From NCBI GenBank assembly GCA_944372715.1, contig CALVZZ010000074.1:1-11963 (forward strand): 11,963 nt of DNA, written 5' to 3'. This stretch comes from an uncultured Clostridia bacterium (GTDB lineage: Bacteria > Bacillota > Clostridia > Christensenellales > UBA1242). How positions within the stretch are numbered: position 1 is the stretch's first letter; each line of letters begins with the position of its first letter. Both the position numbers and the translations under genes were made by a program. Shown in pieces: positions 6,567 to 11,963 of the stretch. Under the pieces are notes generated by a model. That model worked only from the letters and a program-made list of their open reading frames with translations, was not told the origin of the DNA and searched no databases.

Positions 6567-8639
6567 TTAATTTTTAGCTCTATCGCCAGCAACTTTTTCA
6601 GCAATATTTTTTGGAACTTCTTGATATTTAAGTGGTTCCATTACGAATGTACCTCTTCCTTGTGTTTGAGAACGAAGGTCTGTTGCATACCCAAACATCT
6701 CAGCTAGTGGCACTTCTGCGTTTATCCTTTGATAGCCAGGAACAGTATCATTTCCGAGCAAAATTCCACGACGAGATGTAAGATTTCCCATTACTGTTCC
6801 TAAATACTCATCTGGAACTTCAACCATAACTTTCATTATAGGTTCTAAGAGTACAGGGTGAGCTTTTGAAGCTCCTTCTTTAAATGCAAGAGAGCCTGCA
6901 ATTTTAAATGCCATTTCAGATGAATCGACATCGTGGTAAGAACCATCGTACACTGTTGCTTTGAAGTCTACTGTTTCATAACCAGCAACAACACCATTCA
7001 TTCTTGCCTCGTTAATACCATTGCATACAGGTTGAATAAATTCTTTTGGAATTGATCCACCAACTGTTTTATCTTCAAACACAAATCCTGAACCTGGTTC
7101 AAGTGGTTCAAATTTAACCCAGCAGTGTCCGTATTGTCCTTTACCACCAGACTGACGAACATACTTTCCTTCTGCTTCCACTGTGTTTCTAATTGTTTCA
7201 CGATAGCTAACTTGTGGTTGTCCAACATTAGCGTCCACTTTAAATTCACGAAGAAGTCTGTCAACTATGATTTCAAGGTGAAGTTCTCCCATTCCAGCAA
7301 TAAGTGTTTGTCCTGTTTCTTGGTTTGTGCTAACTCTAAATGAAGGATCTTCACGAGAAAGTTTACCAAGAGCTAAACTCATCTTTTCTTGCATATCCTT
7401 AGATTTTGGTTCAATTGCAAGTTGGATAACAGGTTCTGGGAATTTCATTGATTCAAGTTGAATTGGATGTTTTTCATCACAAAGAGTATGTCCTGTGATT
7501 GTATCCTTTAAACCAACAATTGCAGCAATATCACCAGCAGAAACTTCTTGTATTTCTGTTCTGTTGTTTGCGTGCATACGAATAAGTCTTCCAACTCTTT
7601 CAGTTTTTCCGTTGCTTGCATTGTAAACATAAGAACCTGCTTTTAAAGTTCCTGAGTAAACACGGAAGAATGTAAGTGTTCCAACAAATGGATCTGTTGC
7701 AATCTTGAAAGCAAGACCAGCAAGTGGGCCATTAGGATCTGCAACTCTTTCTTCTTCTTGTTCTGTTTCTGGATTTATGCCTTTAATAGCTTCAATATCA
7801 AGGGGTGATGGTAAATAATCAACCATTGCATCAAGAAGGTTTTGAACGCCTTTATTTTTATATGACGAACCACAAAGCATTGGTGTGATTTGTTTTGATA
7901 TTGTTGCTTTTCTAATAGCATTTTTCAATTCTTTTAATGAAATTTCTTCTCCACCAAAATATTTTTCAAGAAGTTTATCATCAAGTTCAACAATGCTTTC
8001 AATGAGAGCATCGTGACGTTTTTTTTTTTTTTTTAAATATTCAGCTGGTACTTCAACTTCATCAATGATTTTTCCCATATCATCTTCAGGGATATATGCC
8101 TTCATTGTTAGTAAATCAATGACACCTTTAAATGTGTCAGCCATTCCCATAGGCATTTGAAGTGGAAGTGGCTTAGTACGAAGTCTATCGCGAACGGAAT
8201 CTACGCACTTATCAAAATATGCATCATCTCTGTCCATTTTGTTAACATAAATAATTACAGGGACCTTGCATTCGTTTGCTTGACGCCAAACCGTTTCTGT
8301 TTGTGGTTGCACTTTATCACGAGCAGAAAGTACAAGCACAGCACCATCAAGCACTTTAAGAGAACGAAGAACTTCAATTGTAAAGTCAACGTGTCCAGGT
8401 GTGTCAATGATGTTGATTTTATGACCATTCCATTGGCAAGTTGTACAAGCAGATGTGATTGTTATACCACGTTCTTGCTCTTGAGCCATCCAATCCATTG
8501 TTGCAGCACCATCGTGTACTTCACCAATTTTATGGTTGACGCCAGTATAGTACAAAATTCTTTCCGTCGTTGTTGTTTTACCAGCATCAATATGTGCCAT
8601 AATACCAACATTTCTGGTCAAATGTAAATCTGTTGTCAT
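6567..8639 (-). CDS. fusA: Translation elongation factor G
   Basis: A 690-residue EF-G, the GTPase that drives tRNA-mRNA translocation and ribosome recycling. Domain I has AHIDAGKT (15-22), RGITIT (58-63), DTPGH (79-83) with His83, NKMD (133-136) and GSSYKNKG (257-264); the other domains follow in order, with GQYGHCWVKFEP in domain IV and GYATDLRSQTQGRGTF near the end of domain V. The segment SARDKVQPQTETVW (105-118) differs from the commoner AVAGVEPQSETVW. Residues 203-207 are five lysines encoded by AAA codons inside an uninterrupted 16-A run, a slippage-prone site, but the frame is intact as written. AAAAGGAGAA lies 4 nt before ATG. The gap to rpsG is 40 bp from the ancestral S7 stop, or 127 bp from the premature stop. 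Confidence 0.98.
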   Translation of the reverse strand: MTTDLHLTRNVGIMAHIDAGKTTTTERILYYTGVNHKIGEVHDGAATMDWMAQEQERGITITSACTTCQWNGHKINIIDTPGHVDFTIEVLRSLKVLDGAVLVLSARDKVQPQTETVWRQANECKVPVIIYVNKMDRDDAYFDKCVDSVRDRLRTKPLPLQMPMGMADTFKGVIDLLTMKAYIPEDDMGKIIDEVEVPAEYLKKKKKRHDALIESIVELDDKLLEKYFGGEEISLKELKNAIRKATISKQITPMLCGSSYKNKGVQNLLDAMVDYLPSPLDIEAIKGINPETEQEEERVADPNGPLAGLAFKIATDPFVGTLTFFRVYSGTLKAGSYVYNASNGKTERVGRLIRMHANNRTEIQEVSAGDIAAIVGLKDTITGHTLCDEKHPIQLESMKFPEPVIQLAIEPKSKDMQEKMSLALGKLSREDPSFRVSTNQETGQTLIAGMGELHLEIIVDRLLREFKVDANVGQPQVSYRETIRNTVEAEGKYVRQSGGKGQYGHCWVKFEPLEPGSGFVFEDKTVGGSIPKEFIQPVCNGINEARMNGVVAGYETVDFKATVYDGSYHDVDSSEMAFKIAGSLAFKEGASKAHPVLLEPIMKVMVEVPDEYLGTVMGNLTSRRGILLGNDTVPGYQRINAEVPLAEMFGYATDLRSQTQGRGTFVMEPLKYQEVPKNIAEKVAGDRAKN

Positions 8640-8679
8640 TATATTCTCCTTTTATATTTTTAATTGTTTTATTAAAATC

Positions 8680-8766
8680 TTACCAACGATAGTGAGCAAA
8701 TGCTTTGTTAGCTTCTGCCATTCTGTGCATTTCTTCTTTCTTCTTTATTGCTTTACCTGTGTTATT
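8680..8766 (-). pseudogene. rpsG: Separated 3' end of rpsG: the last 28 codons of S7 beyond an in-frame TAA
   Basis: In the same frame as rpsG and immediately after its TAA (8767-8769), the minus strand reads NNTGKAIKKKEEMHRMAE and then ANKAFAHYRW, followed by TAA at 8680-8682. This is the normal C-terminal helix of bacterial S7, with the family-typical YRW ending and expected length. No further stop, frameshift or loss of conservation is seen, so either the interruption is very recent, or it is read through, or it is a sequence error. Confidence 0.9.
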
Positions 8767-9153
8767 TTAAGCATCAAGAAGTTCTCCTGCAAGTTTTTCT
8801 TGCATTGTTCTTTCACCGCTTCTCTTTCTAGCAAAAGTAACTATCCAGCGAATTCCAAGAGTTTGACGTCTTTCTGGACGAATTTCCATTGGAACTTGGT
8901 AAGTTGCACCACCAACACGGCGACCTTTTGTTTCCAAAACAGGTTTAACATTTTCAAGAGCGTCTGTGAAAATTGTAAGTGGTTCAGCACCGGTTTTTTC
9001 TTTGATTATGTCAAATGCACCGTAAACTATTTCTTCAGCTATACTTTTCTTTCCATCTAACATAACTTGATTTATAAGTTTTGTTAAAAGCTTGCTTCCG
9101 TATATTGGATCTGGAAGAACATCTCTTTTAACTGCACTATTTCTTCTAGCCAT
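8767..9153 (-). CDS. rpsG: 30S ribosomal protein S7, interrupted by a premature in-frame stop
   Basis: S7 nucleates assembly of the 30S head by binding the 3' domain of 16S rRNA and lines the E site. The first 128 residues are normal (KRDVLPDPIYGSKL, KGRRVGGATYQVPMEIRPERR, RTMQEKLAGELLDA), then TAA stands where relatives have Ala or Ser. With one residue at that stop and the 28 codons beyond it, the protein would be 157 residues, close to the usual 156. A Ser TCA codon would need one substitution to become TAA. TAA ends most other genes here, so code reassignment is unlikely. The start follows AAAAGGAGAA by 5 nt, the same RBS module as its neighbours. A truncated S7 would lack the C-terminal helix near the mRNA exit region. 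Family assignment is certain; whether the stop is real is not. Confidence 0.95.
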   Translation of the reverse strand: MARRNSAVKRDVLPDPIYGSKLLTKLINQVMLDGKKSIAEEIVYGAFDIIKEKTGAEPLTIFTDALENVKPVLETKGRRVGGATYQVPMEIRPERRQTLGIRWIVTFARKRSGERTMQEKLAGELLDA

Positions 9154-9188
9154 TTGTTTTCTCCTTTTATAAATTTTTATACATCATA

Positions 9189-9563
9189 TTATTTTTTAGG
9201 TTTTTTAGCACCATATTTAGAACGACTTTGATTGCGTTTTGCAACCCCAGCAGTATCTAATGAACCACGAACAATGTGATATCTAACACCAGGAAGATCT
9301 CTAACTCTTCCACCACGAACAAGCACAACGCTATGTTCTTGAAGATTGTGTCCAATACCAGGAATGTAGCAAGTTCCTTCTGCTCCGTTTGAAAGCCTTA
9401 CACGAGCTATCTTACGAAGAGCAGAGTTAGGTTTTTTAGGTGAAGTTGTTTTAACAGAAAGACAAACACCACGCTTTTGTGGACAGTTTTCAAGAAGTGG
9501 AGATTTGCTTTTTTTGTCAAAAGTTTTTCTACCGTTTTTAACTAACTGATTGATTGTTGGCAT
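9189..9563 (-). CDS. rpsL: 30S ribosomal protein S12
   Basis: A full-length, 124-residue S12, a decoding-centre protein of the 30S shoulder that monitors codon-anticodon pairing. Signatures are TTSPKKPNSALRKIARVRL (39-57), GHNLQEHSVVLVRGGRV (71-87), DLPGVRYH (89-96, Asp89 being the usual methylthiolation site) and the basic tail SRSKYGAKKPKK. Lys43 and Lys44 are conserved, but position 88 is Arg (AGA, 9300-9302) where almost all bacteria have Lys; K88R is a classical streptomycin-resistance substitution. It is the first gene of the str operon, preceded by a long structured leader with a terminator-like hairpin, and its ATG follows AAAAGGAGAA by 4 nt. The intergenic distance to rpsG is 35 bp, with no obvious S7-binding mimic. 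Confidence 0.99.
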   Translation of the reverse strand: MPTINQLVKNGRKTFDKKSKSPLLENCPQKRGVCLSVKTTSPKKPNSALRKIARVRLSNGAEGTCYIPGIGHNLQEHSVVLVRGGRVRDLPGVRYHIVRGSLDTAGVAKRNQSRSKYGAKKPKK

Positions 9564-9577
9564 AATTTTCTCCTTTT

Positions 9578-9611
9578 ATAAAAATTAAAAGAGTTGGGAC
9601 ATTCCCAACTC
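9578..9611 (-). terminator. Intrinsic terminator-like hairpin in the rpsL leader
   Basis: On the minus strand, GAGTTGGGA (9603-9611) pairs perfectly with TCCCAACTC (9591-9599) around the loop ATG, followed by TTTTAATTTTTAT. It is a complete intrinsic terminator ending about 15 nt before the rpsL start codon, so it must be bypassed for operon expression. Confidence 0.75.
9585..9602 (-). CDS. Possible five-codon leader ORF inside the attenuator hairpin
   Basis: ATG TCC CAA CTC TTT TAA encodes MSQLF. The ATG is exactly the terminator loop, and GGAG (9609-9612) lies 6 nt upstream, a good Shine-Dalgarno spacing. A ribosome starting here would cover the hairpin. It is so short that chance cannot be excluded. 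Confidence 0.35.
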   Translation of the reverse strand: MSQLF

Positions 9612-9757
9612 CAAACAGGTTTAAACTATATAAACTAAACCTAACGAGCACAAGTCAAAATTGACCAAGAACAAAAGTTCTTTCGGTGAAGCCACCTGCC
9701 GTTTTGGTTTCAAAAAGTTTAAACTTTTTGGCGTGGAAACAATTCCAGCACGATGGC

Positions 9758-9786
9758 ATTCTATCAAATACATAATATAAAGTCAA
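9758..9786 (-). promoter_or_regulatory. Main promoter of the str operon
   Basis: On the minus strand, TTGACT (9781-9786), a 17-bp spacer and TAGAAT (9758-9763). Transcription should start near 9751, giving a leader of about 188 nt before rpsL. Confidence 0.82.
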
Positions 9787-9899
9787 GAGTTTATCAAAAA
9801 TTTATTTTACTTTTTTATTTTTTACAAAATATTAAAAATTTTATAAAAATTTACAAAAATATCTTTTAATTTACAAATTTTTGTGTCATTATATTGCAT
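9787..9899. other. AT-rich divergent intergenic DNA between the str promoter and the Ig-like protein gene
   Basis: Nearly pure A/T with TTTACA motifs at 9850-9855 and 9870-9875 and TATATT at 9890-9895. It could hold an upstream activating A-tract region for the str promoter and the promoter of the plus-strand gene at 9900, but no convincing -35/-10 pair is resolved. Confidence 0.35.
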
Positions 9900-10964
9900 A
9901 TGAAAAAGTTTTACATATTTTGTGGAATTTTATGTTTTTGTTTTCTTTGTGTTGGTGCTTACTTCTTAGTAAGTCCACTTTTCACAAGCAGTTCTGCAAG
10001 CTCAACTCAAATTCCAAACACAGATATAGGTGAAAGTTCAGAAAGCGAAAGTGAAAAAGATGAAATTATTTTTCTAGACACAAATTATTCAGAAATTATA
10101 CTTTCAATTGATGAAGAAAATGCAGTTATAACATATGAAATATTACCAATCAATGAAATCCCGACTGTAAAGGTGGAAGACGAAAATGTTTTAACTGTTG
10201 AAAATTTTGTTATCAAGCCACACAAAGTTGGTCAGACAAAAATAATTTTATCTCACAGAGAAATTTCAAAGGAAATTATGGTAACAGTTTTTCAAAAAGA
10301 AGTGATTTTAAACTTTTCATCGGAGAAATTTTATAGTGGAAAGGATAATAATGAAAATTATATACCATATATTGCAACAATAAATTTTAACTTTAATTAC
10401 AAAAACATTCTTATAAATTTTTCTGACAACATTAGAGTTATAGATGAAAAAGAATTGAATAACACAATAACAATAACCTTCAACATTTTAAATGGATCAA
10501 GCTTTGTATTTGATATTACACTTGACAATGTAAATGTTTACAAAGAAATAAGTTGTCAAGAAATACAAATAAACAATGATGATGATGAAAATATAATGCC
10601 ACCAAATCCAGAAAATCCTGATGAAAACAATCCTTCATTAGATGACAATCAAGATGAAAGTGATGTAGAAAATTACAAATACGAAATATATTACAATGAT
10701 TTAAAAATAGATAATGTCTTAGAATTAAACCTATCTCTTCCAACATACATCATAATAAGCTTTAACATTACAAATGATAATGGCAACGAACAAGATTTTA
10801 CTTCTACAATAAACATAAAAGATGAAAATAATATTACAAAAAATTCAACAACAATGGGAAATAGCAACTTTACAATTCTTTTCTTTGAAAAGGGAGAGAT
10901 TACAGTAACACTAAATTCTGAAATATTCAACATTTCAAAAACATTTACAATTTTGATAAAATAA
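9900..10964 (+). CDS. Secreted or membrane-anchored surface protein with Ig-like domain
   Basis: A 354-residue protein starting MKKFYIFCGIL, with a hydrophobic segment at about 4-26 acting as signal peptide or N-terminal anchor, then a Ser-rich linker. Residues about 48-130 look like a bacterial Ig-like (group 2) domain: ITYEILPINEIP, VKVEDENVLTVENFVIKPHKVGQTKIILS and EIMVTV. A second beta-rich region follows, then an Asp/Asn/Pro-rich linker (about 226-260, PPNPENPDENNP) and a final beta-sandwich-like domain (about 262-354). The chosen ATG is at 9900; an in-frame TTG two codons upstream is less likely. Neither has a Shine-Dalgarno sequence, and TATATT lies 4 nt before the ATG, so the mRNA may be leaderless. 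A terminator shared with the convergent lipoprotein follows. Ligand and role are unknown. Confidence 0.75.
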   Translation: MKKFYIFCGILCFCFLCVGAYFLVSPLFTSSSASSTQIPNTDIGESSESESEKDEIIFLDTNYSEIILSIDEENAVITYEILPINEIPTVKVEDENVLTVENFVIKPHKVGQTKIILSHREISKEIMVTVFQKEVILNFSSEKFYSGKDNNENYIPYIATINFNFNYKNILINFSDNIRVIDEKELNNTITITFNILNGSSFVFDITLDNVNVYKEISCQEIQINNDDDENIMPPNPENPDENNPSLDDNQDESDVENYKYEIYYNDLKIDNVLELNLSLPTYIIISFNITNDNGNEQDFTSTINIKDENNITKNSTTMGNSNFTILFFEKGEITVTLNSEIFNISKTFTILIK

Positions 10965-10988
10965 AAGATTGGTCAACACCAATCTTTT
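10963..10988. terminator. Bidirectional intrinsic terminator between the Ig-like gene and the lipoprotein gene
   Basis: A perfect 11-bp stem AAAAGATTGGT / ACCAATCTTTT (10963-10973, 10978-10988) with loop CAAC and T-runs on both strands; the stop codons of the two genes lie at its two edges. Confidence 0.88.
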
Positions 10989-11401
10989 TATTTTAATGTA
11001 TAATTATAAGTTACACCATCAATTTCTGTGTTTATTACAAGTTGATTATCTTCAAAACTAAAACTTAAAACTTTAAATACCTTAATTTTATTATCTGTTG
11101 TATTTGCCAATGCCCCAACAGTTTTATCAACATTTATTGTAACACTTCCATCATCATATTCATAACTCCCCAAAAAGTAAGAGTAATTTGTTGTGTTATA
11201 ATCTAATTCAAAAATAAAGGTATTTTGATAAAAACTATATCTTACCCTATCCTTAAACTCTGCAGAAATATCACTTTCCCCAACTATGAATATTCCATTA
11301 GTAAAAGTTTTATTTACAAGTGGATTTTGATTTGAAGAACAAGCCGTCACAGTAAATAATGTCATAAGAGAAATAAGCATTAATAATAAAACTTTTTTCA
11401 T
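10988..11401 (-). CDS. Small lipoprotein of unknown function
   Basis: A 137-residue protein with a classical lipoprotein signal: KK, then a hydrophobic stretch, then lipobox VTAC with Cys21, followed by SSNQNP. The mature part (about 117 residues) alternates polar and aromatic residues in short beta-strands (YSFYQNTFIFELDY, YSYFLGSYEYDDGSVTINV, LSFSFEDNQLVINTEIDGVTYNYTL), which resembles small lipocalin/META-like beta-barrels, but no family is recognised. It should be lipid-anchored on the outer face of the cell membrane. The start is backed by TGGAG upstream and by a strong promoter. It is divergent from the PIN-domain unit, sharing a compact double-promoter region with it. Confidence 0.82.
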   Translation of the reverse strand: MKKVLLLMLISLMTLFTVTACSSNQNPLVNKTFTNGIFIVGESDISAEFKDRVRYSFYQNTFIFELDYNTTNYSYFLGSYEYDDGSVTINVDKTVGALANTTDNKIKVFKVLSFSFEDNQLVINTEIDGVTYNYTLK

Positions 11402-11423
11402 AAAAACTCCATTAATTAACTAT

Positions 11424-11452
11424 ATGATAAAAGAAATTAATTTCATTGTCAA
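11424..11452 (-). promoter_or_regulatory. Promoter of the lipoprotein gene
   Basis: On the minus strand, consensus TTGACA (11447-11452), 17-bp spacer and TATCAT (11424-11429), with TGGAG ahead of ATG. Confidence 0.8.
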
Positions 11453-11466
11453 TTAAAATTTTTAAT
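11452..11466. repeat. Inverted repeat between the two divergent -35 boxes, candidate operator
   Basis: ATTAAAA T TTTTAAT is a perfect 7+1+7 inverted repeat filling the gap between the opposed TTGACA boxes, which are themselves symmetrical about it. It is well placed to bind one dimeric regulator, but it is pure A/T. Confidence 0.45.
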
Positions 11467-11467
11467 C

Positions 11468-11496
11468 TTGACATTACTATGCTCATAAATTATAAT
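11468..11496 (+). promoter_or_regulatory. Perfect-consensus promoter of the antitoxin-like/PIN-domain unit
   Basis: TTGACA (11468-11473), exactly 17 bp, TATAAT (11491-11496). Start near 11503 gives a leader of about 17 nt containing the strong GGAGGGGG ribosome binding site. Confidence 0.88.
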
Positions 11497-11519
11497 ATTT
11501 ATAGGTTGGAGGGGGTTGT

Positions 11520-11723
11520 ATGGAGAATAAATCATCAATAAAAGAAATGTTTGATGACTATAAAATTTATAGAGCAAAGGAAAGTGAAAAAATAAGTAAG
11601 TTATCGGAAGAAGAACAATTGAAGTATTACACAGAAAAACAAAATGAAATTGACAAACTTGCAAAAGAAAACAATTTAAAAACAGTGTCTTTTGAGGAAC
11701 TTTTAAATGGTGAGGATAAATAA
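11520..11723 (+). CDS. Small charged protein, putative antitoxin partner of the PIN-domain protein
   Basis: A 67-residue, helical, acidic/basic-rich protein (SIKEMFDDYKIYRAKESEKI, then LSEEEQLKYYTEKQNEIDKLAKENN, then TVSFEELLNGEDK). No ribbon-helix-helix, AbrB or Phd signature is evident, so it is not a recognised VapB type. The role is inferred from context: it directly precedes a PIN-domain gene, with one base between its stop and the next ATG, and the downstream ribosome binding site (GGTGAGG, 11709-11715) lies inside its last codons, so the two are translationally coupled. It has a very strong RBS and a perfect-consensus promoter, fitting an antitoxin made in excess. It could also be an unrelated accessory protein. 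Confidence 0.62.
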   Translation: MENKSSIKEMFDDYKIYRAKESEKISKLSEEEQLKYYTEKQNEIDKLAKENNLKTVSFEELLNGEDK

Positions 11724-11724
11724 T

Positions 11725-11963
11725 ATGAAGAAAAAATATTTATTAGACACCAATGTTGTAATTGCATTGTCCAAGTTTCATCAAACTCAAAATATAGACT
11801 CTTTAACAGAAGAAGATGGTTTTGATTATTACAAAGCTCTATCAATTAAAACACTATATAATCTAATAAAAAATAATGAAATTGAAGCATATGTTCCTTA
11901 TATTGTTGTGGACGAATTGAAACAAGGTATAAACAAATACGGAATGAGTGCTTATTTGTATTA
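11725..11963 (+). CDS. PIN-domain protein, VapC-like putative toxin ribonuclease (3' truncated by window)
   Basis: The frame is open from ATG 11725 to the end of the window (79 codons). It begins KKKYLLDTNVVIAL, the first strand of a PIN domain with the metal-binding Asp8 in LLDTN. Residues 55-68 (AYVPYIVVDELKQG) fit the second conserved strand-helix, with Glu64 as the probable second acidic ligand. PIN domains are Mg2+/Mn2+-dependent ribonucleases; VapC toxins cut tRNA or rRNA. The insert between the two elements (about residues 16-50) is longer than in compact VapC toxins, so a different PIN subfamily is possible. The remaining acidic residues lie beyond the window. It is co-transcribed with the 67-residue gene upstream. 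Confidence 0.72.
   Translation, partial: MKKKYLLDTNVVIALSKFHQTQNIDSLTEEDGFDYYKALSIKTLYNLIKNNEIEAYVPYIVVDELKQGINKYGMSAYLY

Larger units (their letters stand above)
9564..9751 (-). promoter_or_regulatory. Structured 5' leader (about 188 nt) of the str operon, candidate attenuator
   Basis: This gene-free stretch upstream of rpsL is transcribed from the promoter at 9758-9786. In RNA order it holds: a 20-bp perfect palindrome (9711-9730) flanked by GTTT/AAAC that can extend the helix across a bulge; a GGTG-GCTT-CACC hairpin; an AAGAAC-TTTT-GTTCTT hairpin; AGGTTTA/TAAACCT arms (9636-9642 with 9617-9623); and a strong terminator-like hairpin (9591-9611). It has more G+C than the intergenic DNA around it. 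It matched no riboswitch or ribosomal-protein leader class that I could recall. Confidence 0.66.

Noticed and set aside
8767..8769. Genetic-code reassignment of UAA as the explanation of the rpsG stop
   Set aside because: TAA ends gatB, the MscS gene, the FkbM gene, rpsL, fusA, tuf and others at family-typical positions, so UAA works as a stop here.
5337..9060. Plus-strand open frames opposite tuf, fusA and rpsG (for example 5566-5856, 6174-6362, 8157-8627, 8692-9060)
   Set aside because: They are antisense shadows of strongly conserved genes, with Cys/Phe/His-rich translations, no ribosome binding sites and no homology.
9564..9751. Reading the rpsL leader as a T-box or known riboswitch because of GGCAGGTGGCTTCACC
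   Set aside because: The T-box AGGGTGGNACCGCG core and specifier architecture are absent, and no SAM, TPP, ZTP, glycine or preQ1 signature was found.
10516..10933. Minus-strand open frames inside the Ig-like protein gene
   Set aside because: Low-complexity antisense translations of the Asp-rich region without ribosome binding sites.

Overview
The window is very AT-rich chromosomal DNA from a low-GC Gram-positive-type bacterium. I infer an anaerobic Clostridia-like member of the Bacillota. The reasons are A/T-biased codon use, strong AAGGAG ribosome binding sites, sigma-A-type TTGACA/TATAAT promoters with 16-18 bp spacers, compact hairpin terminators, the sequences of the translation proteins, and possible plasmalogen metabolism. 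The exact taxon cannot be fixed from the sequence.

Layout: (1) Bases 1-1651 hold the 3' end of gatB, a convergent small coiled-coil gene that shares a terminator with it, and an MscS-type mechanosensitive channel with its own promoter. (2) Bases 1650-3655 hold one long gene that fuses an eight-helix YhhN (lysoplasmalogenase-like) membrane domain to an iron-dependent alcohol dehydrogenase. (3) Bases 3612-5176 hold an FkbM-type methyltransferase on the minus strand and a divergent 156-residue protein of unknown function, bounded by two bidirectional terminators. (4) Bases 5180-9786 hold the str operon on the minus strand, rpsL-rpsG-fusA-tuf, with a promoter at 9758-9786, a structured leader of about 190 nt, and a second promoter in front of tuf. 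(5) Bases 9900-11401 hold a surface-type Ig-like protein and a convergent small lipoprotein. (6) Bases 11424-11963 hold back-to-back promoters driving the lipoprotein one way and, the other way, a two-gene unit (67-residue protein plus PIN-domain protein) that looks like a toxin-antitoxin pair; the window ends inside the PIN gene.

The str operon contains the most surprising details. rpsG has an in-frame TAA after codon 128, yet the next 28 codons still spell a normal S7 C-terminus ending in YRW and followed by its own stop. fusA carries an uninterrupted run of 16 A in its mRNA. Ribosomal protein S12 has Arg at position 88, a known streptomycin-resistance residue. The rpsL leader ends in a complete terminator hairpin whose loop holds the start codon of a five-codon ORF with its own Shine-Dalgarno sequence, which suggests translation-coupled attenuation. 

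The best candidate for an undescribed enzyme is the YhhN-alcohol dehydrogenase fusion. Lysoplasmalogenase activity releases a fatty aldehyde, and an attached dehydrogenase could reduce it at once, so the two domains make biochemical sense as one plasmalogen-turnover enzyme. No rRNA, tRNA, CRISPR array or insertion sequence was seen.
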